Shown here: piece after piece, positions 44,504 through 54,676 of the stretch
Numbering within the stretch: the stretch's first letter is position 1
How the letters are laid out: every line of letters begins with the position of its first letter
From: Virgibacillus sp. 7505
GTDB taxonomy: Bacteria; Bacillota; Bacilli; Bacillales; Amphibacillaceae
DNA: 64,000 nt
NCBI RefSeq assembly: GCF_002272135.1
Contig: NZ_NPBF01000018.1
Coordinates: 248,001-312,000 of the forward strand
Direction: 5' to 3'
Made by a program: the position numbers and the translations under genes
The notes under the pieces: model-generated
Told to the model about the DNA's origin: nothing
Databases searched by the model: none
Seen by the model: the letters and a program-made list of their open reading frames with translations, nothing else

Positions 44504-45793
44504 TTATTTTGATAGAGCCTCTTCATGCTTCTCAGCAAACTCTTCGGGTGTTACTTCTTTACCGAATAGTGATTGAATCATATCCAAATGGGTTTGGGCA
44601 ACATCTGCATTCATTTGGACATCTGCAAATAATGTTATATTGCTTGCATTGTTCAAATCATCAAGTACATCTACATACATATCGGGTAAATCTAGCGAAG
44701 CAGCATCTACTTTAGTAGCCGGAATGACCCCAGCTTCTGTAACTGATTTCTCGCCCCATTCCTTCACGAAAAATGCTGCAAAATCTTTTGCTTCTTCTTT
44801 CACATCAGAATCTTCAGCAACAAACAATCCTACTCCTGGTCCCCCCACATAACTGCTCATTTCACCTTTTCCATCAACTGTTGGGAAAGGGAAGTAACCC
44901 ACAGAATCGCGGAACTCCTGAGGTACATCCTCATTTGTTGTGTAATTCGGAAGATCCCAAGTTGCGATCAAATACATAGCAGCCTGCTCATTCATAAACA
45001 TACTTTTTGCTTCCTCGTCTGAAAGTCCATTGAATCCTTTAAGGAATGCGTCCTTATCAACCAAGTTCTGTACTTCTTCGGCAGCAGAAACCAATGCAGG
45101 ATCAGTGAAAGAACCTGAACGGTTGATAGCATCTGTTAAGACATCTCCCCCACCGATTCTGTCAGCGAAATACATGTACCATAGAGATCCTGTCCAGCGA
45201 TCTTTATTACCTAAAGCTATTGGAGCCACTCCATTTTTAGCTAGTGTTTCTACTGCATTTTGAAACTCTTCATATGTTTTCGGCGCTTCCAAACCATTCT
45301 CTTCAAAGATCTTTTTATTGTAGAACACAGTTGCAATATTTAATTCAAGCGGTAATCCATAGGTACTGCCTTCAATCTCATATGCTTCGGGTATTCCAGA
45401 AACAAAGCTGTCTTTTAAATCACCTTCAAGTAAATCATCTAAAGGGGCAAATTTCTTGCCGTCGACATAAGGTTCTAAATAACCTGCAGCCCAAGTCATA
45501 CCGACATCAGGTAATTCATTGGAAGTAGATAATACTTTAATCTTATCCTTATATTGCTCGTTACTAAGAACCTCCAATTTAACCTTTACATCCGGATTGT
45601 CTTCTTCAAAATCAGCGACAATTTCCTTTACGATTTCGTTATGCTGCTTAGAGCTTCCTTCTGGCCATAGATGCATAAACTCAATCGTCTTATCTCCGGA
45701 ACCTGAAGCACCATCAGAGCCTGAACATCCACTGATCAACAACAACGAGGAAATAATAGCGAAGATAATTGTAACCGCTTTCTTTTTGTTCAA
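44504..45793 (-). CDS. Extracellular solute-binding lipoprotein, family 1 (oligosaccharide)
   Basis: This 429-residue sugar-binding lipoprotein has a signal peptide with lipobox ISGC (lipidated Cys at about residue 23) and a Ser/Gly-rich linker. The SBP_bac_1 fold then shows KTIEFMHLWPEGSS and, in the centre, AMYLIATWDLPNY. It feeds the two MalFG-type permeases of the same operon. Position beside xylR and a beta-xylosidase gene points to xylo-oligosaccharides; arabino-oligosaccharides cannot be excluded. The start is TTG, with GGGGGT seven bases upstream. The promoter is overlapped by the second XylR operator, and a cre lies in the first codons. Confidence 0.9.
   Translation of the reverse strand: MNKKKAVTIIFAIISSLLLISGCSGSDGASGSGDKTIEFMHLWPEGSSKQHNEIVKEIVADFEEDNPDVKVKLEVLSNEQYKDKIKVLSTSNELPDVGMTWAAGYLEPYVDGKKFAPLDDLLEGDLKDSFVSGIPEAYEIEGSTYGLPLELNIATVFYNKKIFEENGLEAPKTYEEFQNAVETLAKNGVAPIALGNKDRWTGSLWYMYFADRIGGGDVLTDAINRSGSFTDPALVSAAEEVQNLVDKDAFLKGFNGLSDEEAKSMFMNEQAAMYLIATWDLPNYTTNEDVPQEFRDSVGYFPFPTVDGKGEMSSYVGGPGVGLFVAEDSDVKEEAKDFAAFFVKEWGEKSVTEAGVIPATKVDAASLDLPDMYVDVLDDLNNASNITLFADVQMNADVAQTHLDMIQSLFGKEVTPEEFAEKHEEALSK
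45769..45783 (+). promoter_or_regulatory. cre site (CcpA) at the start of the oligosaccharide-binding-protein gene
   Basis: TTGTAACCGCTTTCT fits the cre consensus WTGNAANCGNWNNCW at every position, at about codons 4-9 of the binding-protein gene. Confidence 0.7.
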
Positions 45794-45839
45794 TTAAAAT
45801 ACCCCCATTATTCATTTGGAATGGTTTGTTGCTGGAATT

Positions 45840-45868
45840 AGTGTACCATCGAAAACAATGTTTGTCTA
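45840..45868 (-). promoter_or_regulatory. Promoter of the oligosaccharide importer operon
   Basis: TAGACA (45863-45868) and TACACT (45840-45845) on the minus strand are separated by 17 bases. The geometry relative to the operator is the same as at xylF. Confidence 0.72.
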
Positions 45869-45884
45869 GTGTCTGAACTAAGTT
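45854..45884. promoter_or_regulatory. XylR operator 2
   Basis: This 31-bp site aligns without gaps with operator 1: the right arm (GAACTAAGTT) is nearly identical and the core GTTTGTCTAG is shared, while the left arm (AACAATGTTT) is degraded. It overlaps both the importer promoter and the xylR promoter. Confidence 0.75.
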
Positions 45885-45890
45885 TATAAT
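45862..45890 (+). promoter_or_regulatory. Promoter of xylR-xynB
   Basis: TTGTCT (45862-45867) and TATAAT (45885-45890) are spaced by 17 bases. Its -35 lies on the opposite strand of the same bases as the importer -35. Confidence 0.78.
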
Positions 45891-45944
45891 GTTAATGGAT
45901 GATGGTAAAATGGAAATATTCAAACAGCAGAATGGAGAAAGCAA

Positions 45945-47126
45945 ATGAAATCCCAAACCTTTAATCAGCATGTTGTAAAAAAAGGAAATAAATCTTTGGT
46001 TTTACAAACAATTCAAGAATATACACCTATATCTAGAGCTGATATTGCAAATAAAACGGGGCTGAATAAAGGAACCGTCTCTTCCCAAGTAAGTGAACTT
46101 CTTGCGGAAGATTTGATTTTGGAATCAGGACCAGGTGTTTCAAGCGGAGGAAGACGTCCTGTCATGCTCTTATTCAACCACCTTGCAGGCTACTCAATCG
46201 GAGTTGATATTGGAGTGAATTATATTCTTGGTATACTGACAGATTTGCAAGGAAATATCACAAATGAAAAAATCACCCATTTTAACGATTTATCTTATGA
46301 AGAAATTCAGATCCAACTAAACATGATAATCGACTCCCTGCTTCTTTCCATGTCTCCGAGTTCTTATGGTCTCGTAGGAATCGGTGTCGGTGTACCAGGA
46401 ACAGTAAGTACAGAAGGCGAAATTCTACTTGCTCCAAACTTAAATTGGAGAAATAAAGACTTGAAAGGATTTTTAGAAGAAAAATATGATGTTCCAGTTC
46501 TGATTGAAAACGAAGCAAATGCAGGTGCGTATGGCGAAAAGAAATTTGGAGCTGGTCAATCCTCTGATAATTTAATTTACATAAGTGTAGGTATCGGGAT
46601 CGGTGTTGGCCTTATCCTAAATGGTGAACTTTATAAAGGCCACAACGGTTTCTCAGGGGAGCTTGGTCATATGACAATAGAAGTGGACGGTCCATTATGC
46701 CGATGCGGTAATCAAGGCTGCTGGGAATTGTATGCATCTGAAAAGGCATTACTTAATAGTGCTGCAGAAAAAGGGATCCGTCCAGCAGAAGGACAAAAGC
46801 TCTCCCTTGAGATGCTGAATGAACTAGCTGAAGGAGGTGATCCAGTTGCGATTAACATCTTCCGGGAAATTGGCAATTATCTTGGTATAGGAATTAACAA
46901 TATCATCAATATATTCAACCCAGAACAGATTATCGTTGGAAATCGCCTAGCCTCTTCCGGTAACTTGTTAAGAGAATCCATAAAAGAGAAACAAAAACAA
47001 ATGCTTCGTACACATCAAAAAGACTTGAATATCTGTTTTTCTCAATTGTCTCGTTATTCAGCTGCCTTAGGGGCATCTGCCTATGCCAGTGAGAATTTCT
47101 TGGCTATCAACATTCAAGATATTTAA
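45945..47126 (+). CDS. xylR: Xylose repressor XylR (ROK family)
   Basis: This 393-residue regulator has an N-terminal MarR-like winged helix (about residues 10-75; [24 protein letters not shown]) and a ROK sugar-binding domain. The ROK part shows the phosphate-loop-like [17 protein letters not shown] (near 90), [11 protein letters not shown] (near 190), the zinc motif [10 protein letters not shown] (near 249) and a C-terminal [11 protein letters not shown]. It represses xylose genes until xylose binds. Two operators in the window fit. The ATG follows GGAGAAAGC. It is the first gene of an operon with the beta-xylosidase. Confidence 0.94.
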   Translation: MKSQTFNQHVVKKGNKSLVLQTIQEYTPISRADIANKTGLNKGTVSSQVSELLAEDLILESGPGVSSGGRRPVMLLFNHLAGYSIGVDIGVNYILGILTDLQGNITNEKITHFNDLSYEEIQIQLNMIIDSLLLSMSPSSYGLVGIGVGVPGTVSTEGEILLAPNLNWRNKDLKGFLEEKYDVPVLIENEANAGAYGEKKFGAGQSSDNLIYISVGIGIGVGLILNGELYKGHNGFSGELGHMTIEVDGPLCRCGNQGCWELYASEKALLNSAAEKGIRPAEGQKLSLEMLNELAEGGDPVAINIFREIGNYLGIGINNIINIFNPEQIIVGNRLASSGNLLRESIKEKQKQMLRTHQKDLNICFSQLSRYSAALGASAYASENFLAINIQDI

Positions 47127-47170
47127 GCTGCTTGTTATTCCGTATCCTTAAGAAAAGAGAGGTTATACAA

Positions 47171-48787
47171 ATGACAACAATTCAAAATCCAATTTTGACA
47201 GGGTTTAATCCCGATCCGAGTATTTGCCGGTCAGGAGAAGATTACTATGTTGCGGTATCTACATTTGAGTGGTTTCCCGGCGTGGGTATCTATCACTCCA
47301 GAGATTTAAAGAATTGGCGGCTGGTATCGAGGCCTCTTAATCGGATTAGTCAGCTGAACATGATAGGGAATCCTGATTCCGGAGGAGTATGGGCCCCTGC
47401 TTTATCGTATTTTGATGAAAAATTCTGGCTGATTTACTCCGATGTTAAAGTAGTGGATGGTCAATGGAAGGACTGTCATAATTACTTGGTTACCTGTGAT
47501 ACAGTAGAAGGTGAATGGTCCGACCCGATATTTTTGAACAGTTCCGGATTTGATCCTTCCTTGTTCCATGATGACGATGGTAAAAAATATCTTGTAAATA
47601 TGGTCTGGGATCATCGAGTTGGCAATCATAACTTTCACGGCATAGTACTTCAAGAATATAGTGTTGATGAACAAAAACTAGTAGGCAAAAAAGACATCAT
47701 CTTCAAAGGAACAGACGTGAAGCTGACAGAAGCCCCCCACCTATATAAAATAAACGGATACTATTACCTTTTAACGGCTGAAGGAGGAACCAAATACGAC
47801 CACCAAGCTACCATTGCTCGTTCAAAAGATTTGCTTGGACCTTATGAAGTTCATCCGCAGAACCCATTGATTACTTCTTTTCCTTATCCAAGAAATCCGA
47901 TGCAAAAAGCTGGACACGCCTCCATTGTCCATACTCATACAGATGAATGGTTTTTAGTTCACTTAACTGGACGGCCTTTAAGACATCCAGATAAACCGCT
48001 GCTGGATCCGCGTGGTTATTGTCCGCTCGGCCGAGAAACTGCAATTCAACGTTTGGAATGGAATAATGATTGGCCCTATGTAGTTGGCGGAAATCAACCA
48101 TCTTTAGAGATAGAAGGACCAGCAATAAAGGAAGTAAAATGGAACAGTGACTACGACGTGATAGATGATTTCGATACCAATTCTTTAAATCTTCATTTCC
48201 AGTCACTTCGTATTCCACTCGATGAGAAAATCTCAACATTACAAGATAACCCAGGACATTTAAGACTTTACGGCAGAGAATCTCTCACTTCGAAATTTAC
48301 ACAAGCCTTCATTGCGAGAAGGTGGCAGCATTTTAATTTTACTGCAGAAACAAAGATATCATTCAATCCAAGTAGTTTTCAGCAAGCAGCTGGACTGGTA
48401 AATTATTATAATACGCAAAATTGGACAGCATTTCAGATTACTTGGGATGAGAATAAAGGCAGGATCCTGGATCTAACGACATGTGATAATTTTGTTTTCG
48501 AACAGCCTCTCCTAGATAATCAAATCAGCGTTCCACTTGACGTAGACTATATTTATTTGAGATCTGATGTAAGCGCAAACATTTATAGTTATTCTTATTC
48601 TTTTGATGGTGATAATTGGACAGAAGTCCCAGTAACACTTCCCTCCTATAAATTATCCGATGACTATATCAAGGGTGGCGGTTTCTTCACAGGAGCATTT
48701 GTTGGAATGCAATGTCAAGATACATCTGGTCAAAGACTGCATGCTGATTTTGATTACTTCATGTATAAAGCGAAAGAATTAGATTAA
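47171..48787 (+). CDS. xynB: Beta-xylosidase, glycoside hydrolase family 43
   Basis: This 538-residue intracellular enzyme (no signal peptide) releases xylose from the ends of xylo-oligosaccharides. The five-bladed propeller starts with [14 protein letters not shown], where the catalytic-base aspartate is expected. [19 protein letters not shown] (near residue 127) holds the pKa-modulating Asp, and [17 protein letters not shown] (near 185) the general-acid Glu. A C-terminal beta-sandwich (from about 325) is typical of GH43 xylosidases. The start is the ATG at 47171 behind AAGAGAGG. It is 44 bases downstream of xylR in the same operon. Confidence 0.95.
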   Translation: MTTIQNPILTGFNPDPSICRSGEDYYVAVSTFEWFPGVGIYHSRDLKNWRLVSRPLNRISQLNMIGNPDSGGVWAPALSYFDEKFWLIYSDVKVVDGQWKDCHNYLVTCDTVEGEWSDPIFLNSSGFDPSLFHDDDGKKYLVNMVWDHRVGNHNFHGIVLQEYSVDEQKLVGKKDIIFKGTDVKLTEAPHLYKINGYYYLLTAEGGTKYDHQATIARSKDLLGPYEVHPQNPLITSFPYPRNPMQKAGHASIVHTHTDEWFLVHLTGRPLRHPDKPLLDPRGYCPLGRETAIQRLEWNNDWPYVVGGNQPSLEIEGPAIKEVKWNSDYDVIDDFDTNSLNLHFQSLRIPLDEKISTLQDNPGHLRLYGRESLTSKFTQAFIARRWQHFNFTAETKISFNPSSFQQAAGLVNYYNTQNWTAFQITWDENKGRILDLTTCDNFVFEQPLLDNQISVPLDVDYIYLRSDVSANIYSYSYSFDGDNWTEVPVTLPSYKLSDDYIKGGGFFTGAFVGMQCQDTSGQRLHADFDYFMYKAKELD

Positions 48788-48857
48788 GATAAGAACTATC
48801 GGCTTCTAGTGATGTTTAGCACTACCCAATTCGTACTATCTTTCAGGCCATAATAAA

Positions 48858-48915
48858 AGAATCGACTAGTTCATCTTTTCTAATTTGAATGGGCTAGTCG
48901 ATTTCTTTAATTTTC
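48858..48915 (+). terminator. Terminator of xylR-xynB
   Basis: The stem AATCGACTAG/CTAGTCGATT with a long loop is followed by TTTCTTTAATTTT. It may also act on the convergent hisIE gene ending at 48928. Confidence 0.7.
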
Positions 48916-48927
48916 TTCTAAATGTCG

Positions 48928-49578
48928 TCACCACTCTTCTATCGGCGGACGCTCTCCTTTGTTATTGCCTTTCTTCTGAAACCGGCGTGCTAGCTCCGCT
49001 TCTACTTCTTGCAGGCTGACACCTTGGTTTGCAAGCAGGACGAAGCTGTGGTAAAGCAAGTCGCTTACTTCTGCAACCAATTCCTCTGGATCATCATTCT
49101 TTGCCGCGATGACTACTTCACCGGCTTCTTCAATCACTTTCTTGCCAATTTTATCGACACCCTTGTTATACAAGTAGTTTGTATAGGAATTCTCTACAGG
49201 GTGCTTTTTCCGGTCTTCTGCTTCATCCATAACTGTCCTGAATATATTTGCTTCTCCCTCTGTATCACCAGTAATTGGTGTTTCATTGAAGAAACAGCTC
49301 ACTTCCCCCGTGTGACACGCTGGTCCTTGTGGTGTGACACTGATCAGAATTGTATCATTGTCACAATCAAGCTTCATATCGACAACCTGCTGGGTGTTGC
49401 CGGAGGTCGCCCCTTTATTCCAAAGCTCCTCTCGCGAGCGGGAATAGAACCATGTTTCTTTCGTTTCTACGGTTTTCTCATACGCTTCTTCATTCATATA
49501 AGCAAGCATGAGTACTTGCTTGGTTTGGCTGTCCTGCACAATCGCTGGGACGAGTCCTTTGCTAAAATCAGGCTTCAC
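48928..49578 (-). CDS. hisIE: Bifunctional phosphoribosyl-AMP cyclohydrolase / phosphoribosyl-ATP pyrophosphatase
   Basis: This 216-residue fusion catalyses steps 2 and 3 of histidine synthesis. The N-terminal HisI domain (about 1-110) shows [35 protein letters not shown] and the zinc-binding [12 protein letters not shown]. The C-terminal HisE domain (about 115-205) shows [30 protein letters not shown]. It is the last gene of the operon and overlaps hisF by 11 bases. Confidence 0.96.
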   Translation of the reverse strand: MKPDFSKGLVPAIVQDSQTKQVLMLAYMNEEAYEKTVETKETWFYSRSREELWNKGATSGNTQQVVDMKLDCDNDTILISVTPQGPACHTGEVSCFFNETPITGDTEGEANIFRTVMDEAEDRKKHPVENSYTNYLYNKGVDKIGKKVIEEAGEVVIAAKNDDPEELVAEVSDLLYHSFVLLANQGVSLQEVEAELARRFQKKGNNKGERPPIEEW

Positions 49579-50326
49579 GAATCCGTACTCCTTCCTGGTG
49601 GCAGCTTTGCTTTACTTCTTCGATACTGAAAGTCTTATCATGGAAAATGGACGCTGCAAGAGCTGCGGACACATCTGTTTCCTGGAATACTTCTGTTATA
49701 TGTTCAGGGCTGCCGCAGCCTCCTGAGGCAATGACAGGGATGCGGACTTCATCAACGATCGCTTTCGTCAGTGGCAGGTCATAGCCAGTTTTCACGCCAT
49801 CAGCATCCATGCTTGTGAGCAAGATCTCCCCTGCTCCTCTGGCTTCTGCTTCCTTCGCCCATTCGATTGCATCTATGCCTGTATCCTTACGGCCGCCGTG
49901 TGTCACCACGTGCCAGCCATCCTCAAAACGTTTCGCGTCGATGGCAACGACAATACATTGTGAACCAAACTTCTCTGCTCCCTTTGTGATGAGATCCGGG
50001 TCGGCAACTGCTGCTGAGTTAATGGCTACTTTATCCGCTCCAGCCTGAAGCATGGTCGTCATGTCATCAAGTGAGCGAACGCCTCCTCCGACTGTAAAAG
50101 GCACGAACACATGCAATGCAGTCTGACGTACGATGTCCATCATCGTCGCCCGTCCTTCATGTGTTGCGGAAATGTCGAGGAACACAATCTCATCTGCGCC
50201 GCTTTTCGAATACGCCGCAGCCATGGCAACAGGATCACCGAGTTCACGCAGTGAAACAAAATTCGTACCCTTGACGACAGTGCCATCCCTCACATCAAGA
50301 CATGGAATGATACGTTTTGCGATCAT
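49568..50326 (-). CDS. hisF: Imidazole glycerol phosphate synthase, cyclase subunit
   Basis: This 252-residue TIM barrel forms imidazole glycerol phosphate with His[16 protein letters not shown] carries the first catalytic Asp (residue 11) and [14 protein letters not shown] the second (near 130); FTVGGGVRS and ASGGCGS are the phosphate-binding loops. HisA has similar repeats, but VVKGTNF and SMDADG identify HisF. It follows hisH with a four-base overlap. The gene hisA, usually found between these two, is absent. Confidence 0.96.
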   Translation of the reverse strand: MIAKRIIPCLDVRDGTVVKGTNFVSLRELGDPVAMAAAYSKSGADEIVFLDISATHEGRATMMDIVRQTALHVFVPFTVGGGVRSLDDMTTMLQAGADKVAINSAAVADPDLITKGAEKFGSQCIVVAIDAKRFEDGWHVVTHGGRKDTGIDAIEWAKEAEARGAGEILLTSMDADGVKTGYDLPLTKAIVDEVRIPVIASGGCGSPEHITEVFQETDVSAALAASIFHDKTFSIEEVKQSCHQEGVRIREA

Positions 50327-50946
50327 ATGCCTTCCTCCTTGCTGTACGCCTGCTGGCTGCTTTCAAAGACGCTCTGCAATAACAACTGGCCTACTTTCTC
50401 ACTTTTCTCCGGGTGGAACTGGATACCGCAAATATTCCCTTTCTGCACGATTGCAGGGATCTGTGTCCCATATTCCGTACTGGCAACAATATATTCTTCC
50501 GGTGTGTTCGCCTGATAACTGTGAACGAAGTAAACATGTTTACCGTTTTGTTCTGTGTAAGTTGGAAAACTGTCACTTACCTCCAATGCATTCCAGCCAA
50601 TATGAGGAAGCAGGTGACTTGTTTCTATTTTCTCAACAGTTCCTGGAATAAGACCAAGTCCTTCTGTTTCACCATGTTCAAAGCCCTTCTCAAATAACAG
50701 CTGCATGCCTACACAAATACCGATGAATGGTTTACGTGCAGCTAGATCAAGAAGCATTTCGCGCAGGTTGCGCTTGTTTATCTCCTCCATGGCAGCTCGG
50801 AATGATCCCACACCTGGCAGAATGATATGTGTTGCTTGTTCAAATTCCTCTTTTTTGTCTGTCAGTATCGTTTCATATCCAAGCTGCTTGCAAGCATTGG
50901 CGACACTGGCGACATTGCCGACGCCATAATCGACGATTGCGATCAT
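50323..50946 (-). CDS. hisH: Imidazole glycerol phosphate synthase, glutaminase subunit
   Basis: This 207-residue class I glutamine amidotransferase supplies ammonia to HisF. The catalytic cysteine is in [15 protein letters not shown] (about residue 80), with the histidine and glutamate in GIQFHPEKS (near 185). It overlaps hisB upstream and hisF downstream by four bases each, so all three are translationally coupled. Confidence 0.96.
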   Translation of the reverse strand: MIAIVDYGVGNVASVANACKQLGYETILTDKKEEFEQATHIILPGVGSFRAAMEEINKRNLREMLLDLAARKPFIGICVGMQLLFEKGFEHGETEGLGLIPGTVEKIETSHLLPHIGWNALEVSDSFPTYTEQNGKHVYFVHSYQANTPEEYIVASTEYGTQIPAIVQKGNICGIQFHPEKSEKVGQLLLQSVFESSQQAYSKEEGI

Positions 50947-51530
50947 TCGATCATCCCTTTCGTACTGTTGACACCTTTGATATCTGGGTTCACTTTAATG
51001 GCTATTGCCAGCGATTGGCCAAGTGCTTTGAACAAAGATTCTGCTTTGTGATGCGTATTGGATCCGTAATGAACCTTTGCGTGCAGTGTGATACCTGCGT
51101 GCACAGAAAACGCTTGGAAAAATTCGCGTACCAGCTCTGTATCGAAGTTGCCCAGTTTAGGATTTTCGAATTCTGCATCAAACACAAGGAACGGGCGCCC
51201 GCTGATATCCAGAGCTACAAAGCCTAATGTTTCATCCATTGGCACAAAGGCGTTGCCATAGCGGTTGATACCTTCCTTTGTACCGAGCGCTTCTTTCACC
51301 AGCTGTCCGAGCACAATGCCAGTATCTTCCACTGTGTGGTGACTATCGATATGTAAATCACCTTTTGCTTCTACAAGTAGTCCGATTCTGGCATGACTTG
51401 CAAACAATGTCAGCATATGATCGAAGAACCCTACCCCAGTATTGATTGAGATGTTGCTGTTGTCATCCAGATTCACCTGCATGTTAATGTCTGTTTCGAA
51501 CGTTTTACGAGCTTTTTCTGCTGTACGCAT
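50943..51530 (-). CDS. hisB: Imidazoleglycerol-phosphate dehydratase
   Basis: This 195-residue enzyme has the length of B. subtilis HisB (194) and no phosphatase fusion. The manganese-binding histidine motifs are present: [13 protein letters not shown] (near residue 38), [11 protein letters not shown] (near 65) and [10 protein letters not shown] (near 160). The start is set at the ATG at 51530, eight bases after GGGGG; the frame runs 17 codons further, into hisD, without a site. It catalyses step 6 of the pathway. Confidence 0.95.
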   Translation of the reverse strand: MRTAEKARKTFETDINMQVNLDDNSNISINTGVGFFDHMLTLFASHARIGLLVEAKGDLHIDSHHTVEDTGIVLGQLVKEALGTKEGINRYGNAFVPMDETLGFVALDISGRPFLVFDAEFENPKLGNFDTELVREFFQAFSVHAGITLHAKVHYGSNTHHKAESLFKALGQSLAIAIKVNPDIKGVNSTKGMIE

Positions 51531-51546
51531 TATTACATCCCCCTGT

Positions 51547-52824
51547 CTATGACTTGAATCGGATATTGATCGATTCTCCATGTCCTGTCAGCTGTTCCTC
51601 TTCTGTCAGCTGAGTGATAGCCGTTCTGCCTTGCTCCAATGCTTGTCTATCGTAATACGTGTATGTCGTTTTCTTAATAAAATCATCCACACTGAGCCCT
51701 GATGAAAATCTTGCTGTGCCGTTTGTCGGCAATACATGATTTGTTCCCCCGTAATAGTCACCTAAAGCTGTAGGAGCATAGGAACCAAGGAAGACCGATC
51801 CAGCATGTTTTATCTTTCCTAAAGTGGATAGCGGGTCAGCTGTCTGGATTTCCAAGTGTTCGGGAGCAAAAGCATTCGATAACTCGAAGCTCTCACCCAT
51901 AGAATTTGTCAGAACAAGAGCACTATCCCCGTTGATTGCTTCGCTTGCGATTGCTTTGCGAGGCAGCTTCTCCAACTGGCTTTCCAGCTCTTTTTCTACT
52001 GATTGGATCAAAGCCTCACTGTCTGTCAAAAGGACTACTCTTGCATTTTCATCATGTTCTGCCTGAGCCAGCAAATCCGCTGCTATAAATGCAGGATCAG
52101 CAGTTGCGTCTGCAATGATAGCTACTTCGGATGGGCCAGCAATCATATCAATCCCAACCTGACCGAAGACGAGCATTTTCGCCGCAGCTACATATGCATT
52201 TCCCGGTCCGACAATTTTATCTACTGAAGCGATCGTTTCCGTACCATATGCCAGAGTTCCAATCGCCTGGGCACCGCCAATTTTATATATTTTATCCACG
52301 CCGGCAATTTCAGCTGCAGCCACTAAGACAGGAGCAATTGCCCCATTGTTCTTCACTGGTGTTACCATAATGATTTCCCTCACACCTGCCAGACGTGCTG
52401 GAATTGCATTCATCAGAATTGTCGACGGATATACCGCCTTGCCTCCAGGTACATATATACCGATTCGCTCCATCGGCAAGACGAGCTGACCGAGCTGTTT
52501 GCCTTCCTCGGCAGTCATGATGCGGGATGCTGTGACTTGCTGTTCATGAAAAGCACGAATATTTGCCGCCGCTTGCTTTAAAGCTGTCAACGTCTCAGGT
52601 GCCAATTTGGCTTTTGCCTCTTTTATCTCAGCTTCCGACACAAGAAGCTGATCTGTTGTTGTACCATCGAATTGTTCGGTATATTTCCGTACAGCCTGAT
52701 CACCTTCCAGCCGGACATCCTTCAAAATAGCCGATACAGACTGAAGAACCTCAGGGTCAAAACCGCTGTCTGCTTTCCGGGTGCAAAACTGTTCGAGGAA
52801 TTGTGTACTGGTTATTTTTTTCAC
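51547..52824 (-). CDS. hisD: Histidinol dehydrogenase
   Basis: This 425-residue zinc enzyme oxidises histidinol to histidine in two NAD-dependent steps. The signature [33 protein letters not shown] is centred near residue 235 and contains the zinc-binding and catalytic residues. It lies 16 bases upstream of hisB and overlaps hisG by four bases. Confidence 0.97.
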   Translation of the reverse strand: MKKITSTQFLEQFCTRKADSGFDPEVLQSVSAILKDVRLEGDQAVRKYTEQFDGTTTDQLLVSEAEIKEAKAKLAPETLTALKQAAANIRAFHEQQVTASRIMTAEEGKQLGQLVLPMERIGIYVPGGKAVYPSTILMNAIPARLAGVREIIMVTPVKNNGAIAPVLVAAAEIAGVDKIYKIGGAQAIGTLAYGTETIASVDKIVGPGNAYVAAAKMLVFGQVGIDMIAGPSEVAIIADATADPAFIAADLLAQAEHDENARVVLLTDSEALIQSVEKELESQLEKLPRKAIASEAINGDSALVLTNSMGESFELSNAFAPEHLEIQTADPLSTLGKIKHAGSVFLGSYAPTALGDYYGGTNHVLPTNGTARFSSGLSVDDFIKKTTYTYYDRQALEQGRTAITQLTEEEQLTGHGESINIRFKS

Positions 52825-53441
52825 GATTGCGCCACCTCTTCCTGTAAAACAGAAAGGTACGGCTGGAGAATATTCCGTTTCATTTTTAAAGAGGAACGGT
52901 TAGCAATGACTCTGGCAGTGAAGTGCTGGATATCTTCGATTACTTCCAAACCATTCTCTCTCAAGGTTGTACCTGTTTCGACGATATCGACAATGGCATC
53001 TGCCAATCCAAGCAGCGGTGCCAATTCCACGGACCCTTCCAGCTTGATGATGTCGACCGACTCGCCTTTTTCTAAATAATATTGCTTCGTGATATTTGTG
53101 TACTTGCTGGCGATCCGTTTTTTCCGGTCCGGCCAAACTTTATCCTTCTCAGCAGCAACCGCCATCTTGCAAGCACCAAATGGCAATGGGAAGAGATTGA
53201 ATACATCCGGCTGGAATTCGGAAATGATGTCTTCTCCTACGATTCCAAGATCCGCAATGCCATGCTGTACATACGTTGTCACATCTACGCCTTTGGCGAA
53301 GAAATAGATTGCCTCATCCGTTTCAACGCTCAACTTGCGTCCTTTTTCCACCAACGGTTTGCTGTCTATGCCTCGTTCCTCCAAATATGCAAGGAATTGC
53401 TTTTCGACGCGACCTTTCGTTAATGCGATGACTGGTTTCAT
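52821..53441 (-). CDS. hisG: ATP phosphoribosyltransferase, short catalytic subunit
   Basis: This 206-residue protein is the short form of the enzyme, which lacks the C-terminal regulatory domain and needs HisZ. The PRPP-binding segment is LADAIVDIVETGTTLRENGL (near residue 155). It catalyses the first, feedback-regulated step. It overlaps hisZ and hisD by four bases each. Confidence 0.96.
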   Translation of the reverse strand: MKPVIALTKGRVEKQFLAYLEERGIDSKPLVEKGRKLSVETDEAIYFFAKGVDVTTYVQHGIADLGIVGEDIISEFQPDVFNLFPLPFGACKMAVAAEKDKVWPDRKKRIASKYTNITKQYYLEKGESVDIIKLEGSVELAPLLGLADAIVDIVETGTTLRENGLEVIEDIQHFTARVIANRSSLKMKRNILQPYLSVLQEEVAQS

Positions 53442-54556
53442 CTCTCGACCACCTCGTATCCTTCTCCGCTCTTAACAACTTGATAAACTCGATCATAATT
53501 TTCAGCTGTTGCTTCTGTCCTGATATCTACAACTGCATCTGGATATTTATACCGCAGCGCTTCAGCTGCAAACAGACCTTGCTCATCCGTCAGCAAGCAT
53601 ATGCGTTCCTCTCTATCTGGTGCTGGCAGCGCAGCCGCAAGAACGTCCATGTCAAATGCCAAGCCGACAGCGCTCATCTTTCCGCCAAACTGTTCGTACA
53701 GCTCGTCATATCTGCCGCCAGAGAAGCATTCTGCTCCACTTTCCGCCAGGAAACCTCTGAACATGGCGCCATTGTAATATGGAAGCTGCTTTACACGCCC
53801 CAGATCCACGATGACATCCTGATCAAGCTCTTCCAAAGCAGCCGCAAGCTGCTGAAGCTCTTGGATAACAGGTAATAGTTTAAAGTTATTTTCCCACGTC
53901 CCAGCGAATTTATCTAAAATCGCTGTTCCGCCAAATGCATCTGCTAATGCAGCGACTGCCTCGGCTGTCTCTTCATTTCCTGCTTCCTTGACAAGACGAT
54001 ATACCTCATCTTTTCGCTTATCGTGCATCGCTTGTCTAATCTGGGAAGCATCAGCATCATTAAGTTCCAGAGAAGAAATGAAAGTCTCGAAGATTTCCGT
54101 ATGCCCGAGCTCGATGCTATACTGCTGCAATCCTAGTTCCCGCAGGAAGCGGACTGCTGTGAACAAACTTTCATATTCTCCATACAGACCTGGTGTCCGG
54201 ATGATTTCGATACCAGCCTGATGGCTTTCGACACCTGCATGATCCTTTTTGAAGACTGATCCAGCATACGCCCATTTCTGCTGATCAGACTGCTGATTCG
54301 CAAGGGCACGAGCAACAGCAATCGTCCAATCTGGACGCAATACTTCGATTTCCCCTTCTTCATCGAACCATTTGAGCATCTTTTTAAGTGTCATACCGGC
54401 ATAAGGATTGGTAAATGTTGTGCTATACTCAATAACAGGTGTTTCAATCGCTTGATAATTTCGTAAATTCACGACAGACTGGAACTTTTCATATATGCCG
54501 ACACGATTGACAAGCTGTCGACCTGTCAAATCACGACTTCCTGCTGGTAAGAACAT
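53438..54556 (-). CDS. hisZ: ATP phosphoribosyltransferase regulatory subunit
   Basis: This 372-residue paralogue of class II histidyl-tRNA synthetases shows the motif-1-like ATPVIEYSTTF and the motif-2-like VLRPDWTIAVAR but lacks an anticodon-binding domain and aminoacylation motifs. It forms a hetero-octamer with short HisG and senses histidine. It is the first gene of the operon; the ATG follows GGAGG. A typical promoter lies 70-100 bases upstream. Confidence 0.94.
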   Translation of the reverse strand: MFLPAGSRDLTGRQLVNRVGIYEKFQSVVNLRNYQAIETPVIEYSTTFTNPYAGMTLKKMLKWFDEEGEIEVLRPDWTIAVARALANQQSDQQKWAYAGSVFKKDHAGVESHQAGIEIIRTPGLYGEYESLFTAVRFLRELGLQQYSIELGHTEIFETFISSLELNDADASQIRQAMHDKRKDEVYRLVKEAGNEETAEAVAALADAFGGTAILDKFAGTWENNFKLLPVIQELQQLAAALEELDQDVIVDLGRVKQLPYYNGAMFRGFLAESGAECFSGGRYDELYEQFGGKMSAVGLAFDMDVLAAALPAPDREERICLLTDEQGLFAAEALRYKYPDAVVDIRTEATAENYDRVYQVVKSGEGYEVVER

Positions 54557-54624
54557 CTATAAGCCTCCGATTCTTTCTTTATCATTCTACCACTTTACTC
54601 AGATAAAGGATTTCTGTTGATTTG

Positions 54625-54653
54625 AATGTAACATAATGAGATACTAACGTCAA
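54625..54653 (-). promoter_or_regulatory. Promoter of the histidine operon
   Basis: TTGACG (54648-54653) and TACATT (54625-54630) on the minus strand are separated by 17 bases. On the plus strand TTGATT with GATACT 17 bases later may serve hisJ, so the two divergent promoters would overlap. No T-box fits into this short region. Confidence 0.68.
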
Positions 54654-54676
54654 TACATAACGAAAGGAGCAAGCAT

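Noticed and set aside
50943-51581. Longer hisB start at 51581
   Set aside because: The extra 17 codons lie within the hisD end and have no ribosome-binding site, while the ATG at 51530 has one and gives the family length.
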